DNA of 64,000 nt from Methylocapsa aurea (GTDB lineage: Bacteria; Pseudomonadota; Alphaproteobacteria; Rhizobiales; Beijerinckiaceae). Numbering within the stretch: position 1 is the stretch's first letter; each line of letters begins with the position of its first letter. Location of the stretch: assembly GCF_000746085.1 (NCBI RefSeq), contig NZ_JQKO01000014.1:1-64000 (forward strand), read 5' to 3'. This document shows, one piece after another, positions 1-9,403 of the stretch. The notes beneath the pieces were generated by a model, which saw only the letters and a list, made by a program, of their open reading frames with translations, was not told where the DNA came from and made no database searches. The position numbers and the translations under genes are program-made.

Positions 1-1
1 G

Positions 2-202
2 CCAGACGCCATGCTGATCCGCAGGCAGACCGTCGAGCACCCCTTCGGCACACTGAAATCATGGATGGGAAGCGCGCACTTCCTCACCAAGACCCTCGAA
101 AAGGTGCGAACAGAGATGAGCTTTCACATTCTGGCGTATAACATAAAAAGAATGATCCGGATCTTCGGCGTCGGACCGCTGCTTGAGGCGATGCGCGCGT
201 AA
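2..202 (+). CDS. IS1182-like transposase, C-terminal fragment
   Basis: The reading frame is open to the left edge of the window, so only the last 66 or so residues are visible. They contain the stretch VEHPFGTLKSWMG followed by an HILAYNIKRMIRI-type tail, which is the usual C-terminus of DDE transposases of the IS1182/IS5-like group; the glutamate of VEHPFG would be the last acidic catalytic residue. The non-coding end of the element probably continues past the stop toward about 300, where GCGTTTTTACACGACCT resembles the terminal sequences of such elements (inference). Whether the element is intact cannot be judged here. Confidence 0.75.
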   Translation, partial: PDAMLIRRQTVEHPFGTLKSWMGSAHFLTKTLEKVRTEMSFHILAYNIKRMIRIFGVGPLLEAMRA

Positions 203-413
203 TCGCTCGGTTCAATCCGTCTGCCTTCAATTACCGGAAAGTCCGGCCCGTCATAATCGCCGGCGAACACACCGCGTTTTTACACGACCTCGGTCGAAAG
301 TCGAAATTCAAACTGAGACACTACCGCCGGCGCGCGCGGCTGGAATCTTGCCGCCCAACCGATTAGAAAGGCCTGATCGCGACAGTGCGGACGGGGGCGG
401 CGTGGACGCGCAA

Positions 414-2300
414 ATGATCGAAGCCAAAGCCGCGCTGGAGCGGGTTTTCGGCTTTACCGAATTTCGGCCCGGACAGCGGGAAGTCCTCGAAGCGACGTTC
501 TCCGGGCGGGACATTCTGGCGGTCATGCCGACGGGCTCGGGCAAATCATTGCTCTACCAATTGCCAGCGATCGTGCGCAAAGGCCTCACCATCGTCGTCT
601 CGCCGCTGATCGCCTTGATGCGCGATCAGGCGCAGCAATTGCAACGCTATGGCGTCGCCGCCGCCGCCTTGAATTCATCGAACAGCGGCCCGGATAATTC
701 GGCGATCGAGTCGGGCCTGCGGCAAGGCCGCTACCGGCTTGTCTATGTCGCGCCGGAGCGATTGGTGCGGCCGGACACCATAGCGCTGTTGCGCGAGGCC
801 GGCGCCAATGTGCTCGCCATCGACGAAGCTCATTGCGTATCGCAATGGGGGCATGATTTCAGGCCGGAGTATCTCGACCTCGCGCAAATGGCGCGGGCGA
901 TAGGCGATCTTCAAATCATCGCCGTCACCGCGACCGCCGACGCGCCGACGAGAGCGGAGATCGTCCGCAAACTATTTTCTTCCGAGCCCCAAATATTCGT
1001 CCGCTCCTTCGATCGGCCGAATATCCACCTCGCAATGGCGCGCAAGGCCAATGTCGCGCGCCAAATCGAAGCAATGGTCCAGCGGCACCGAGGCCAGAGC
1101 GGGATTATCTATTGCTCGTCGCGCAAAGGCGTCGAAACGCTGAGCCAAACGCTGAGCGCGACCGGCATACCGGCGCTGCCCTATCATGCCGGCCTCGATG
1201 CGGCCATCAGGTCCGCGCACCAGGACGAGTTCTTGCGTCACGATGGCGTGGTGATCGTTGCGACGATCGCCTTCGGCATGGGAATCGACAAGGCCAATGT
1301 CCGCTTCGTCTGCCATGCCGATCTGCCGCAAAGCATCGAGGCCTATTATCAGGAAATCGGCCGCGCCGGGCGCGACGGTTTGCCGGCCAATGCGCTGACC
1401 TTGTTCAGCAATGGCGACATCGCCTTGCGCGAGCGTCAGATTTTCGAGGGCGAGGCGTCGCAGGAGCGCAAGCGTTTGGAGCGGCGCAAGCTGCATGGCC
1501 TGATCGCCTTGTGCGAAACGCCGCGATGCCGCCGCCAGACATTGCTCGCGGCTTTTGGCGAGGCCTCGCAACCTTGCGGCAATTGCGATATTTGCGAGGG
1601 CAAATGGCCGCTCTTCAACGGCGTCCAGGCGGCGCAAAAAGTCATGTCGGCGATCCACCGCACCTCCGGGCGATTTTTCTCGGGCCATCTCGCCAATCTT
1701 CTCGTCGGCAACGCGACCGAGGCGATCAAACGGCACGGCCATGATTTGCTTCCCACCTTTGGCGTCGGCAAAGAGTTCAAACCCGGCGAATGGAAGAGCA
1801 TTTTTTACCAGCTTCAAGCGGCGGATCTGATCGTGCAAGACCCGGAGGATCGCGATCGCTGGACCTTCACCGAAGCCGGCCGCGCGGTGCTCGCCGGCAA
1901 GGCGGAATTGACGCTGCGCGGCGAAATTGCCTTGCCGAGCGGGCGAACCGCCAATGTCCGGCGCACCTTGCAGGACATGGAGGCGGCGCGGGACGAGGAT
2001 CTCGCCATCCCTCGCTCCGCTTTCGAACCCGAGGCGGCGCATAAATCCAACGCCCCGCCGCTGACAGCAACGCAGAACAGCCTTTTGGCGGCCCTAAAGG
2101 CCAAGCGTCTCGAAATCGCCAAGGCGCAGAAGCTGGCCGCCTTTGTCATCTTCCACGACAGCGTCTTGATCGACATGGCGATCAAGCGTCCAAGAACGCG
2201 TGAAGAGCTGCTGCTTCTTCACGGAGTCGGACCCGCCAAGATCGAGCGCTATGGCGCGGCTTTTCTCGCCCTTATCGTCAGTCGGGACGAAGGTTCGTGA
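414..2300 (+). CDS. recQ: ATP-dependent DNA helicase RecQ
   Basis: A 3'-5' DNA helicase of recombination and fork repair, 628 residues from the chosen ATG. Helicase motif I (MPTGSGKS, residues 38-45), the DEAH box (137-140) and the RecQ-specific SQWGHDFRPEY loop (143-153) are present, followed by YYQEIGRAGRDG (motif VI), a zinc-binding cysteine set (CETPRC then CGNCDIC) and a C-terminal HRDC domain with a LLLLHGVGPAKIERYG helix-hairpin. The open frame extends up to 183, but homology starts at the ATG at 414; a GTG at 402 is an alternative. The stop overlaps the start of the next gene (GTGA), so the two are probably translationally coupled although functionally unrelated. Confidence 0.95.
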   Translation: MIEAKAALERVFGFTEFRPGQREVLEATFSGRDILAVMPTGSGKSLLYQLPAIVRKGLTIVVSPLIALMRDQAQQLQRYGVAAAALNSSNSGPDNSAIESGLRQGRYRLVYVAPERLVRPDTIALLREAGANVLAIDEAHCVSQWGHDFRPEYLDLAQMARAIGDLQIIAVTATADAPTRAEIVRKLFSSEPQIFVRSFDRPNIHLAMARKANVARQIEAMVQRHRGQSGIIYCSSRKGVETLSQTLSATGIPALPYHAGLDAAIRSAHQDEFLRHDGVVIVATIAFGMGIDKANVRFVCHADLPQSIEAYYQEIGRAGRDGLPANALTLFSNGDIALRERQIFEGEASQERKRLERRKLHGLIALCETPRCRRQTLLAAFGEASQPCGNCDICEGKWPLFNGVQAAQKVMSAIHRTSGRFFSGHLANLLVGNATEAIKRHGHDLLPTFGVGKEFKPGEWKSIFYQLQAADLIVQDPEDRDRWTFTEAGRAVLAGKAELTLRGEIALPSGRTANVRRTLQDMEAARDEDLAIPRSAFEPEAAHKSNAPPLTATQNSLLAALKAKRLEIAKAQKLAAFVIFHDSVLIDMAIKRPRTREELLLLHGVGPAKIERYGAAFLALIVSRDEGS

Positions 2301-4072
2301 GCCTCCTCTCTGGGCGAAAGAAGCAGTGGCGGAATTCGCGCCGGAGGCTTTACGCAGGCGCCCTGGCCTTGCTCTGTCTCTTCGGCTCTTTTGCCGCTCA
2401 GGCCGATTCTGCGCCGCCGCCGATCCTGTCGCAAGGCGCGCGATTTCTGCCGATCGCGGCGGTCCATGGCATGGTCGTCGCGCAGGAGGGGAAGGCGGCG
2501 CGGATCGGGATCGGCATTCTCAAGCGCGGCGGCAATGCGGTCGATGCGGCTGTCGCGGTCGGGCTCGCGTTGGCGGTGACCTTGCCGCGGGCCGGCAATC
2601 TCGGCGGCGGCGGCTTCATGCTTGTCTATCTTGCCGGACCCAAAAAATCCGTCGCCATCGATTATCGCGAAACGGCCCCAAGCGACACGCCGCGCGATGT
2701 TTTTCTCGACGCGGCCGGGCAGGCCAGCCCCGCCAAATCGCGCAACACCGGTCTCGCGGTCGGCGTTCCTGGGACCATCGCCGGCCTTGCGCTCGCCTGG
2801 CGCGCCTATGGCTCCGGCAAATTCTCCTTCGCGGAGCTTGCGGCCCCGGCTGTGGCTCTCGCCCGGGACGGCATCCTCGTCGAGGAGGATCTTGCCGATA
2901 CGCTGCCGCAAGTGGCCGCGCGACTGGGACGTTGGCCTGCGACGGCGCGCATTTTCCTGCGCCCGGATGGAGCGCCGCTCGGGCGCGGCGAACGGCTCGT
3001 TCAAACCGATCTGGCCGCCGCGCTGGAGGCGATCGGACGCGACGGCGAACGCGCCTTCTATGAAGGTCCGATCGCCGAAAAGATCGTCGCGAGCGTCCGC
3101 GCGGCGGGCGGCCGCATGACGCTGGATGATATGAAATCCTATCGCGCGCTGGAGCGGATGCCCTTGCATGGCTTTTATCGCGGCCATGAGATCGTCTCCA
3201 TGCCGCCGCCATCCTCGGGCGGCGTTCATCTCATCGAACTGCTCAACGTGCTCGAAGGCTTTCCGCTCGCCGAACTAGGGCCTAATTCAGCCGCGACCGT
3301 TCACCTTTTGGTCGAGGCGATGAAACACGCCTACGCCGATCGCGCCGCCTATCTCGGCGATCCCGATCAGGTCTCAATTCCGGTCAACGCGCTCATTTCG
3401 AAAGCCTATGCGGCGCGATTGCGCGAAACGATCTCGACGGACCGGCCGCGGCCATCGAACGAAATCGAGCCTCTCGATCCCGCGCCTTACGAAAGCGATC
3501 AGACGACGCATTTCTCGATTGTGGACAATGAGGGCAATGCCGTCGCCAACACCTACACGTTGAATTTTTCCTATGGCCTCGGCCTTGTCGCTGAAGGGAC
3601 CGGAATTCTTCTCAACAACGAGCTTGACGATTTCGCGGCTCGGCCGGGCGCTCCCAATGCGTATGGGCTCACCGGCGGCGCCGCAAACGCTCCGGCGCCG
3701 CGCAAGCGGCCGCTCTCCTCGATGGCGCCGACGATGGCGTTTCGCGATGGAGAACTCGAACTCGTCACCGGATCGCCGGGCGGATCGCGCATCATCACGA
3801 TCGTCGCGGAGATTATCCTCGACCTCGTTGATTTTGGCCTGAACATCGCCGAGGCGACAGCGGCGGTGCGCATCCATCATCAAGGGTCGCCGGACGAATT
3901 GCAGGTTGAACGAGGGCTTCCGGTCGATACGATCAGGCCGCTCGAAGCCATGGGACACAGGGTCGTCGCGCATGACGCATGGGGTTCGGCGCAGAGCATC
4001 GCCAGGGCCGGCGGCTTGTTGCTTGGGGCCGCGGACACCCGCCAGCGAGGCCCTGTTGCGGCGGGATATTAG
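2297..4072 (+). CDS. ggt: Gamma-glutamyltransferase (glutathione hydrolase)
   Basis: A periplasmic N-terminal nucleophile hydrolase that cleaves or transfers the gamma-glutamyl group of glutathione. The 591-residue precursor starts with a basic region and a hydrophobic signal segment (about 18-36, ending AAQADS). The autoprocessing site is the QTTHFSIVD block: Thr403, the first Thr of TTHFS, matches the catalytic N-terminal threonine of the small subunit. The NLGGGGFML segment (101-109) and PPPSSGGVHL (303-312) are further family motifs. Translation starts at GTG, overlapping the recQ stop. The stop codon TAG lies in ATTAGAGCGCC, which resembles the edge of the dispersed repeats described below. 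Confidence 0.93.
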   Translation: MSLLSGRKKQWRNSRRRLYAGALALLCLFGSFAAQADSAPPPILSQGARFLPIAAVHGMVVAQEGKAARIGIGILKRGGNAVDAAVAVGLALAVTLPRAGNLGGGGFMLVYLAGPKKSVAIDYRETAPSDTPRDVFLDAAGQASPAKSRNTGLAVGVPGTIAGLALAWRAYGSGKFSFAELAAPAVALARDGILVEEDLADTLPQVAARLGRWPATARIFLRPDGAPLGRGERLVQTDLAAALEAIGRDGERAFYEGPIAEKIVASVRAAGGRMTLDDMKSYRALERMPLHGFYRGHEIVSMPPPSSGGVHLIELLNVLEGFPLAELGPNSAATVHLLVEAMKHAYADRAAYLGDPDQVSIPVNALISKAYAARLRETISTDRPRPSNEIEPLDPAPYESDQTTHFSIVDNEGNAVANTYTLNFSYGLGLVAEGTGILLNNELDDFAARPGAPNAYGLTGGAANAPAPRKRPLSSMAPTMAFRDGELELVTGSPGGSRIITIVAEIILDLVDFGLNIAEATAAVRIHHQGSPDELQVERGLPVDTIRPLEAMGHRVVAHDAWGSAQSIARAGGLLLGAADTRQRGPVAAGY

Positions 4073-4180
4073 AGCGCCTTGTTGCGCAGGACAGGTCCGC
4101 GGTCGGCGGCGTCAAATTCAGTTTGGCGCAAGCCCCGCCCGTTAACCCTTACCGAAGGTCGTCGGCGGTGGGGGTGAACC

Positions 4181-5065
4181 TTGGCATTTCTAATCGGCAT
4201 GATCGTCGCGGTCGGCTGCATGCTCGGCGGGTTCGCTGCAATGGGCGGCCATATCTCCGTCATTTGGCAACCCTGGGAATTTGTCATTATCGGCGGCGTT
4301 TCGCTCGGCACATTCATTGTGGCGAATTCGCTGGGCACGATCAAGGACACCGGCCGCGCCGCCATGGAGGCGATCCTTGAGCGCAAGCCGACGCAGCGCG
4401 ACTATCTCGACATTCTTGGCGTGCTCTACGCTTTGATGCGCGAATTGCGCGGCAAGGCCCGCAGCGATGTCGAGCAACACGTCGACAATCCGAGCGAGTC
4501 GGCGATCTTCAAGAATTTTCCGAAAGTCCTGGCCGACATGGATCTAACCCAGTTCATTTGCGATTACTGCCGGCTGATCATCATAGGCAATGCCCGGACC
4601 CATGAAATCGAGGCGCTCATGGATGAAGAGATCCAAACATTGAGCCACGACAAGCTGAAGCCCTATCACGCGCTGACGGCGGTCGCCGAAGGCCTGCCCG
4701 CGATCGGCATCATCGCCGCGGTGCTCGGCGTGGTCAAAGCGATGGGCGCCTTGGATCAATCCCCCGAGCTTCTTGGCGGGCTGATTGGAGCGGCGCTCGT
4801 TGGCACCTTCGCGGGCATTTTCATGTCTTACGGTTTGGTGGCGCCGATCGCGCACAAGATCAAGGTGACGCGATCGCAACGCTGCCGTCTCTACATCATC
4901 GTCAAGCAAACGCTGCTGGCCTTCATGAATGGCGCCATGCCGCAAATCGCTCTCGAGCATGGGCGCAAGACAATTTCATCGCATGACCGGCCCTCCATCG
5001 ACATGGTCGAGAACGAAACGGTTTCCGGCGGCGCGGGAAAGCCCGCTCAACAGCAGGCGGCTTGA
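4181..5065 (+). CDS. motA: Flagellar motor stator protein MotA
   Basis: Proton-channel stator subunit that, with MotB (36446-37660), drives rotation by acting on FliG. The 294-residue protein begins with two membrane segments ([15 protein letters not shown] and [17 protein letters not shown]). A large cytoplasmic loop contains the conserved charged helix ([21 protein letters not shown] broken over two helices), and a second membrane pair includes [16 protein letters not shown]. Translation appears to start at TTG (4181) because homology begins there and no in-frame ATG precedes it. It is the first gene of flagellar block I. Unusually for MotA/MotB, its partner motB is about 31 kb away. Confidence 0.93.
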   Translation: MAFLIGMIVAVGCMLGGFAAMGGHISVIWQPWEFVIIGGVSLGTFIVANSLGTIKDTGRAAMEAILERKPTQRDYLDILGVLYALMRELRGKARSDVEQHVDNPSESAIFKNFPKVLADMDLTQFICDYCRLIIIGNARTHEIEALMDEEIQTLSHDKLKPYHALTAVAEGLPAIGIIAAVLGVVKAMGALDQSPELLGGLIGAALVGTFAGIFMSYGLVAPIAHKIKVTRSQRCRLYIIVKQTLLAFMNGAMPQIALEHGRKTISSHDRPSIDMVENETVSGGAGKPAQQQAA

Positions 5066-5071
5066 CGAGAA

Positions 5072-6013
5072 ATGCACGAGACACATGCTGGCGGCTCAAT
5101 CGTGAACAATGGCCTGGAAAAGCTTCTCGACATGGGAGGAGTCGCGGTCGACCGCATGCCGATGCTGCATGTCATCTTCGATCGCATGGCGGCGCAATGT
5201 TCTGAATATTTGCGCCAATTGTCTTCAACTCCCGCCTTCCTGACGGTGGCCGAGGTCGGCACGGAGCGGATCGGAGATGTGCTCGACGCCTATGAAGGCA
5301 ACGCCATCGTCGGAATAACTTATGTGCAGGCCTGGGACTCGCGCATCCTGATCGGCCTCGATCGCAATTTCATTTTCAATCTGGTGGAGGTTCTTTTCGG
5401 AGGCGATGGCAGCGAGGCGCCGATCGCCGAAAAGCGCGACCTTTCCGCGATTGAAGTGCGGCTGGCGCAAAAGATCTTCGATCTGGTCTGCAAGGCGCTG
5501 CGGGCCTCATTCGCCTCGGTGTGCGAGACGGTTTTCAAAGTGGAGCGCGTCGAGACCAGGCTCGATTTCGCGGTCATTGCGCCCAGAACGACTTTTGGCG
5601 TTTCGGCGATCATCAACCTTCGGATTCAGGGCCGCAATGGCGGGATGTTCGTTCTCATTCCGCAAGCGGCGCTCAATTCCATCCGCCAGCAATTGGGGCG
5701 CGATCTCTCCAACGACATGGCGCTGCGCGACCCGGATTGGACAAAGCAGATCGAGAGCGAAATAGGTCGGACCGAGGTCGCGGTTCGAGGCGTTATCGAA
5801 GAGCGCCAATTCGTGTTGGCGGATATCGCCAGCTTGAGAGTTGGCCAGATTCTCGCCCTGCAAGCCACCGCCAAGACGCGGGTGAAACTTGAGTGCAATG
5901 CGGAGCCTTTGTTCTGGTGCAACCTTGGCCAGGCGGACGGATTCTACACGCTCCGCCTTGATGAATTCGTGAACCAGGAACAGGAGTTCATCAATGACGT
6001 CTTGCCGCGCTGA
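5072..6013 (+). CDS. fliM: Flagellar motor switch protein FliM
   Basis: C-ring switch protein that binds CheY-P and controls the direction or speed of rotation. The 313-residue protein has the CheC-like middle domain (ITYVQAWDSRILIGLDRNFIFNLVE, given here as a location around residues 88-112, then FGGDGSEAP) and a C-terminal SpoA (FliN-like) domain ending ADGFYTLRLDEF. The N-terminal CheY-binding segment is divergent, as usual in rhizobia. It starts 6 nt after motA and belongs to the same operon. After its stop comes a 258-275-bp spacer holding dispersed repeat copy A1, which separates it from fliN. Confidence 0.93.
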   Translation: MHETHAGGSIVNNGLEKLLDMGGVAVDRMPMLHVIFDRMAAQCSEYLRQLSSTPAFLTVAEVGTERIGDVLDAYEGNAIVGITYVQAWDSRILIGLDRNFIFNLVEVLFGGDGSEAPIAEKRDLSAIEVRLAQKIFDLVCKALRASFASVCETVFKVERVETRLDFAVIAPRTTFGVSAIINLRIQGRNGGMFVLIPQAALNSIRQQLGRDLSNDMALRDPDWTKQIESEIGRTEVAVRGVIEERQFVLADIASLRVGQILALQATAKTRVKLECNAEPLFWCNLGQADGFYTLRLDEFVNQEQEFINDVLPR

Positions 6014-6091
6014 CGCGCTGTCCGCCGCGCGCGATCGCCTTCGATCCCCGGCAGGCGGCTCCGCGCAAGGACGAACCGAATAACTTGGCGG

Positions 6092-6197
6092 CTAGAGCAT
6101 TTTCGAGCGAAGTGGATACCGGTTCGCGTTAAGAAAACGCGACAAAACAAAGACCTAGAGCTGCTTTCTGATTCCGCCGAAACTGAAAGCGCTCTAG
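6092..6197. repeat. Dispersed 106-bp palindromic repeat, family A copy 1
   Basis: Starts CTAGAGCATTTTCGAGCGAAG and ends GAAAGCGCTCTAG. A second CTAGAGC lies inside, so the right half can fold as a hairpin (CTAGAGC...GCTCTAG). It is nearly identical over its full length to 17073-17178 and, in reverse orientation, to 14858-14963. It lies between fliM and fliN inside an otherwise tight operon. Confidence 0.9.
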
Positions 6198-6288
6198 GCG
6201 GACCGGGCGCGCGCCGACGCCGGCGGGCGCCACAGGCGCCAGGACCAGGATCCTGGCCGACATGAACTAAATGGGAGCATCCGACGCC

Positions 6289-6624
6289 ATGAACGAATAC
6301 GAAGATGGATCGCCAGATCAGCATGAAGGCGCAGCCCAGGAAACGCTCGCAAAGCCTCAGGCCAATCGAAATCTCGATACGATTTTGCGCATTCCTGTCG
6401 TCGTCCAAGTCGTGCTCGGCTCGGCGACGATGCCGGTCTCAAACCTGCTCAAACTCGGGCGCGGCGCGGTCATCCCGCTCGATCACAGAGTTGGCGAGCC
6501 GGTCGATGTCGTCGTGAATGGTCGGGTGATTGCGCGGGGAGAGATTGTCGTGGTCGAGGATGACAATTCCCGGTTCGGCGTGTCGCTGACCGAAATTGTC
6601 GGACCGACCGGATCTGTTGAATAA
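6289..6624 (+). CDS. fliN: Flagellar motor switch protein FliN
   Basis: Lowest C-ring component, which with FliH/FliI also helps dock export cargo. A single SpoA domain fills residues ~35-105 (LDTILRIPVVVQVVLG, then LLKLGRGAVIPLDHRVGEPV, then GRVIARGEIVVV). The ATG at 6289 is preferred because GGGAG lies 11 nt upstream; the ATG at 6271 (six residues longer) has no visible Shine-Dalgarno. It is separated from fliM by repeat copy A1 but followed after 2 nt by fliG, so it is still in the motor-switch operon. Confidence 0.9.
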   Translation: MNEYEDGSPDQHEGAAQETLAKPQANRNLDTILRIPVVVQVVLGSATMPVSNLLKLGRGAVIPLDHRVGEPVDVVVNGRVIARGEIVVVEDDNSRFGVSLTEIVGPTGSVE

Positions 6625-6626
6625 GC

Positions 6627-7661
6627 ATGGCGGCTCCCGTCCTCATCAACAGCGGCGCAGGCCACCGGGCGCTCAAGGGCCCCGAAAAGGTCGCGGCCCT
6701 TCTGCTCGCCATGGGAAAGCCCTTGGCTGGGCGGCTCTTGAAGCATTTCGACGTCGAGGAGTTGAAGCAGATCACCCGATCCGTGGCTGAGCTAGGCGCG
6801 GTGCCGGTCCCAACGCTCGAGATCTTGGTCGAGGATTTCGCAAGCCAGTTTTCCAATGGCGTCGATTTGCGCGGCTCTCCCGAGGAGGTCGAGCAAATGC
6901 TCGATGGCGTCCTGTCGCCCGAGCAGATCGCCGACGTCATGTCGGATGTCACAGGCCATTCCAATGATGCGATGTGGGAGCGTCTCTCCAGCGTCCCCGA
7001 AGCAGTTGTCGGCGGCTATCTCTCAAAGGAGCATCCGCAAACCGCGGCTCTCATTCTGTCCAAGGTCAGTCCCGCCTGCGCCGCCAAGATCATGGGCACA
7101 TTGCCGCGCGATCTGCGCAATGAAATGATGCGGCGGATGCTGAGCATCGCGCCGGTCACCGAGCCGGCCGTGCGGATCATTCAGGGTCAATTGCAGGAAG
7201 ACCTCTTGTTCAATCTTTCAGGACGAAAGGGCAGCGACCAACACGCGCGAATGGCCGACATCATCAATAAGATGGAGCGCGATCAGATGGAGGACGTCAT
7301 GCAGAGCCTGGCCGAGACTCGGCCTAAAGTGGTCGAGGTCCTGCGCGGCCTGATGTTCACCTTCGACGACATCATCAAGCTGCAACCCAAGGCCCGCAGC
7401 GTTCTTTTCGACAAGATTCCGACCGAACTTGTGGTGCTCGCCCTGAAGGGAACCGACGCCGGGTTCCGGGACGCGATCTTGTCGTCGCTAGCGGCTCGAG
7501 CCCGGCGAATCGTCGATAGCGAACTCGCCAATGGCGGCCCCGCCTTGCAGCGCGATGTCCTCAAGGCGCGCAGGATGATCGCCGATACGGCGCTCGCCTT
7601 GGCGGGAAATGGCGAAATCGACCTGAATTCCGCGGAAGACGAAGACGAGATTTACGAATAG
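6627..7661 (+). CDS. fliG: Flagellar motor switch protein FliG
   Basis: C-ring rotor protein that contacts the MotA stator and generates torque. The 344-residue length matches the family. The N-terminal domain (GPEKVAALLLAMGKPLAGRLL, residues ~13-33) binds FliF. The middle ARM domain contains EHPQTAALILSKVSP, the usual EHPQ motif. The C-terminal torque domain carries the charged helix around VLFDKIPTELVVLALKG. It lies 2 nt after fliN and is followed by flhB after 17 nt. Confidence 0.95.
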   Translation: MAAPVLINSGAGHRALKGPEKVAALLLAMGKPLAGRLLKHFDVEELKQITRSVAELGAVPVPTLEILVEDFASQFSNGVDLRGSPEEVEQMLDGVLSPEQIADVMSDVTGHSNDAMWERLSSVPEAVVGGYLSKEHPQTAALILSKVSPACAAKIMGTLPRDLRNEMMRRMLSIAPVTEPAVRIIQGQLQEDLLFNLSGRKGSDQHARMADIINKMERDQMEDVMQSLAETRPKVVEVLRGLMFTFDDIIKLQPKARSVLFDKIPTELVVLALKGTDAGFRDAILSSLAARARRIVDSELANGGPALQRDVLKARRMIADTALALAGNGEIDLNSAEDEDEIYE

Positions 7662-7678
7662 GCGAATGTTGAACGGCC

Positions 7679-8761
7679 ATGGCGGAGCAGGCGGATAGGG
7701 ACAGCAGGACAGAAGAGGCCACCGAGAAGAAGATCCGCGACGCGATTGAGAAGGGAAATGTTCCGGTCTCGCGCGAGGCCTCGATTTTCGCCACTGTTGC
7801 GGGCATGCTGATTATCGCTGCATTCTTGGTTAAGGATTTCATTGGTTCGACGACTCTCGCCCTCGCCAGATTGTTCGGCGATCCTGGCGGATGGCTGCTT
7901 AAAAACGGCTTCGACGCGGTGGCGCTGTTCAAGCTCGTCGCCTGGGATATGTTCAAGCTGATGATTCCCCTGCTCGTCGTCTTGATGGCGGCGGGACTGC
8001 TGTCCTCTTTTCTGCAGAATGCGCCCCGCCTCGCGCTGGATCGAATCCAGCCGGATTTCCAACGTATATCTTTGATCAATGGTTGGCGCCGTATATTCGG
8101 CGCGCAGGGGCGCACCGAATTCCTCAAAGGCGTCTTCAAGCTCACATCCATCACCGCCGTCATCCTGGCTGTGCTCCAATCGCAACAAAACATATTGGTG
8201 GACGCGATGGCGGTCGAGCCTGAGGCGATACCGGAATTGATCTTGACGATCGCAATGCGGCTCTTGTCTGTGGTCTGCATTGTGACCGCCCTGCTGCTTG
8301 CCGCGGATCTGCTTTGGGCCAGGACGCATTGGCGACGCGATCTCCGCATGAGCAAGCAGGAGGTCAAGGATGAGATGAAGCAGAACGAAGGCGATCCCCT
8401 GAAAAAGGCCAGGCTTCGCTCGCTCGCCCTCGATCGCATGCGCAAAAGCATGATCGCCGCGGTTCCCAAAGCCACTCTGGTGATCGCCAATCCGACCCAC
8501 TATGCAATTGCGCTCCGTTACGTGAAGGAGGAGGGCGGGGCGCCCTTGGTCGTGTCCAAAGGGCAAGACCTCATCGCGCTCAGGATACGCGAGATCGCCG
8601 AGCAGTATTCCATCCCGATCATAGAAGACAAGCTTCTTGCAAGGTCGATGTACGATAGCGTGGAAGTTGATCGAACCATTCCGCCTGAGTTTTATAAGGC
8701 GGTGGCGGAGCTCATTCACTTTCTTTACGCAAAAAATTCTCGCCGAGCGTCCATAAAGTGA
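7679..8761 (+). CDS. flhB: Flagellar export switch protein FlhB
   Basis: Export-gate protein that switches substrate specificity from rod/hook to filament by autocleavage. The 360-residue protein has an N-terminal charged segment (TEEATEKKIRDAIEKGNVP), four membrane helices between ~35 and 215, and a cytoplasmic domain with the self-cleaving NPTH motif at 271-274. It is the last recognised gene of flagellar block I. The partners FlhA, FliP, FliQ and FliR are encoded in block II. Confidence 0.95.
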   Translation: MAEQADRDSRTEEATEKKIRDAIEKGNVPVSREASIFATVAGMLIIAAFLVKDFIGSTTLALARLFGDPGGWLLKNGFDAVALFKLVAWDMFKLMIPLLVVLMAAGLLSSFLQNAPRLALDRIQPDFQRISLINGWRRIFGAQGRTEFLKGVFKLTSITAVILAVLQSQQNILVDAMAVEPEAIPELILTIAMRLLSVVCIVTALLLAADLLWARTHWRRDLRMSKQEVKDEMKQNEGDPLKKARLRSLALDRMRKSMIAAVPKATLVIANPTHYAIALRYVKEEGGAPLVVSKGQDLIALRIREIAEQYSIPIIEDKLLARSMYDSVEVDRTIPPEFYKAVAELIHFLYAKNSRRASIK

Positions 8762-8773
8762 TGGCGAGTCCAC

Positions 8774-8881
8774 ATGCTATCTGGTCCGCGCGACGATCAT
8801 GCCGAACGCCGGGCGCGAGCGCTGAGAGATGCCATCGAAGTTGTGGCGGCCGAATTGCGGCTGAGCGACGTCGCCGATTGA
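8774..8881 (+). CDS. Possible small protein downstream of flhB (35 aa)
   Basis: An ATG 12 nt after the flhB stop opens a 35-codon frame (MLSGPRDDHAERRARALRD... ending AELRLSDVAD). The predicted peptide is very polar and helical, with an Arg/Glu/Ala-rich centre. The spacing fits an operon gene, but only a weak GGCGAG-like element precedes it and I recognise no family. It may be noise. Confidence 0.25.
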   Translation: MLSGPRDDHAERRARALRDAIEVVAAELRLSDVAD

Positions 8882-9286
8882 ATCGTCTATATTCATGGGG
8901 GGACAATTCGCCGATATTCAGGATCTCGGCAATTCAACGGTTGAACTGTTCTTCGAGCCCGGGGCCCTGTCCTAGGGTTGAGCGGCCGTCTCAAATGCGA
9001 CTGGCGCAGGCCTCCGGCGATTGTCCTCGACATAGACTTTCGTCATGGGATTGGACCGCGTGGATCCTCTTCACGCTGACCTTGCGTGCGCTCCAAACCA
9101 GCGTGGGATCAATCATGCATCGCTTGGCAAGGCCTTGGGCGATCCAGCGCGGGACGCCGCGCAGCTAATTCCGCGCGTGATTGAACGGGACTCCGCTTTC
9201 TGTGTCGTGAAGGGCTCCGTTTTGAGCCTTCGGGAGCCGCCCCTAGCCCGTCAGATTCTATTTAAATTGAACGGACGCGGCGACCG
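8882..9286. other. Intergenic stretch without a supported gene
   Basis: About 400 bp between the flagellar block and the chemoreceptor. Two plus-strand frames of 87 and 136 codons cross it, but neither has a recognisable motif, a convincing ribosome binding site or alphaproteobacterial-looking protein composition. The stretch ends in a terminator-like hairpin at 9287-9306. Confidence 0.6.
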
Positions 9287-9306
9287 CCCGCAAGAGTGGG
9301 TTTTTT
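9287..9306 (+). terminator. Rho-independent terminator-like hairpin
   Basis: CCCGC-AAGA-GTGGG (five pairs including one G-U) is followed directly by six T residues. It is well placed to end plus-strand transcription from the flhB operon or from an unrecognised transcript in the preceding 400 bp. Confidence 0.55.
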
Positions 9307-9326
9307 GAATGCATGTCGCGCCAAGG

Positions 9327-9358
9327 AACAAGCCAGGCGGATCTGCCCCTGGCTTGTT
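9327..9358. terminator. Strong hairpin, likely bidirectional terminator
   Basis: A perfect 11-bp inverted repeat (AACAAGCCAGG / CCTGGCTTGTT) with a 10-nt loop lies 45 nt beyond the stop of the minus-strand chemoreceptor gene. It has no immediate U-tract on the minus side but is ideally placed between convergent transcripts. Confidence 0.55.
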
Positions 9359-9403
9359 GCGCTTTCTATTGATGCAACCAGTCGCTGCTCGCTTGGAAAT
9401 GCG

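Noticed and set aside
972-2042. A 356-codon minus-strand frame inside recQ
   Set aside because: Antisense shadow of recQ with no motifs.
9045-9308. 87-codon frame between flhB and the chemoreceptor
   Set aside because: No motif, no ribosome binding site, and it runs through a terminator-like hairpin.
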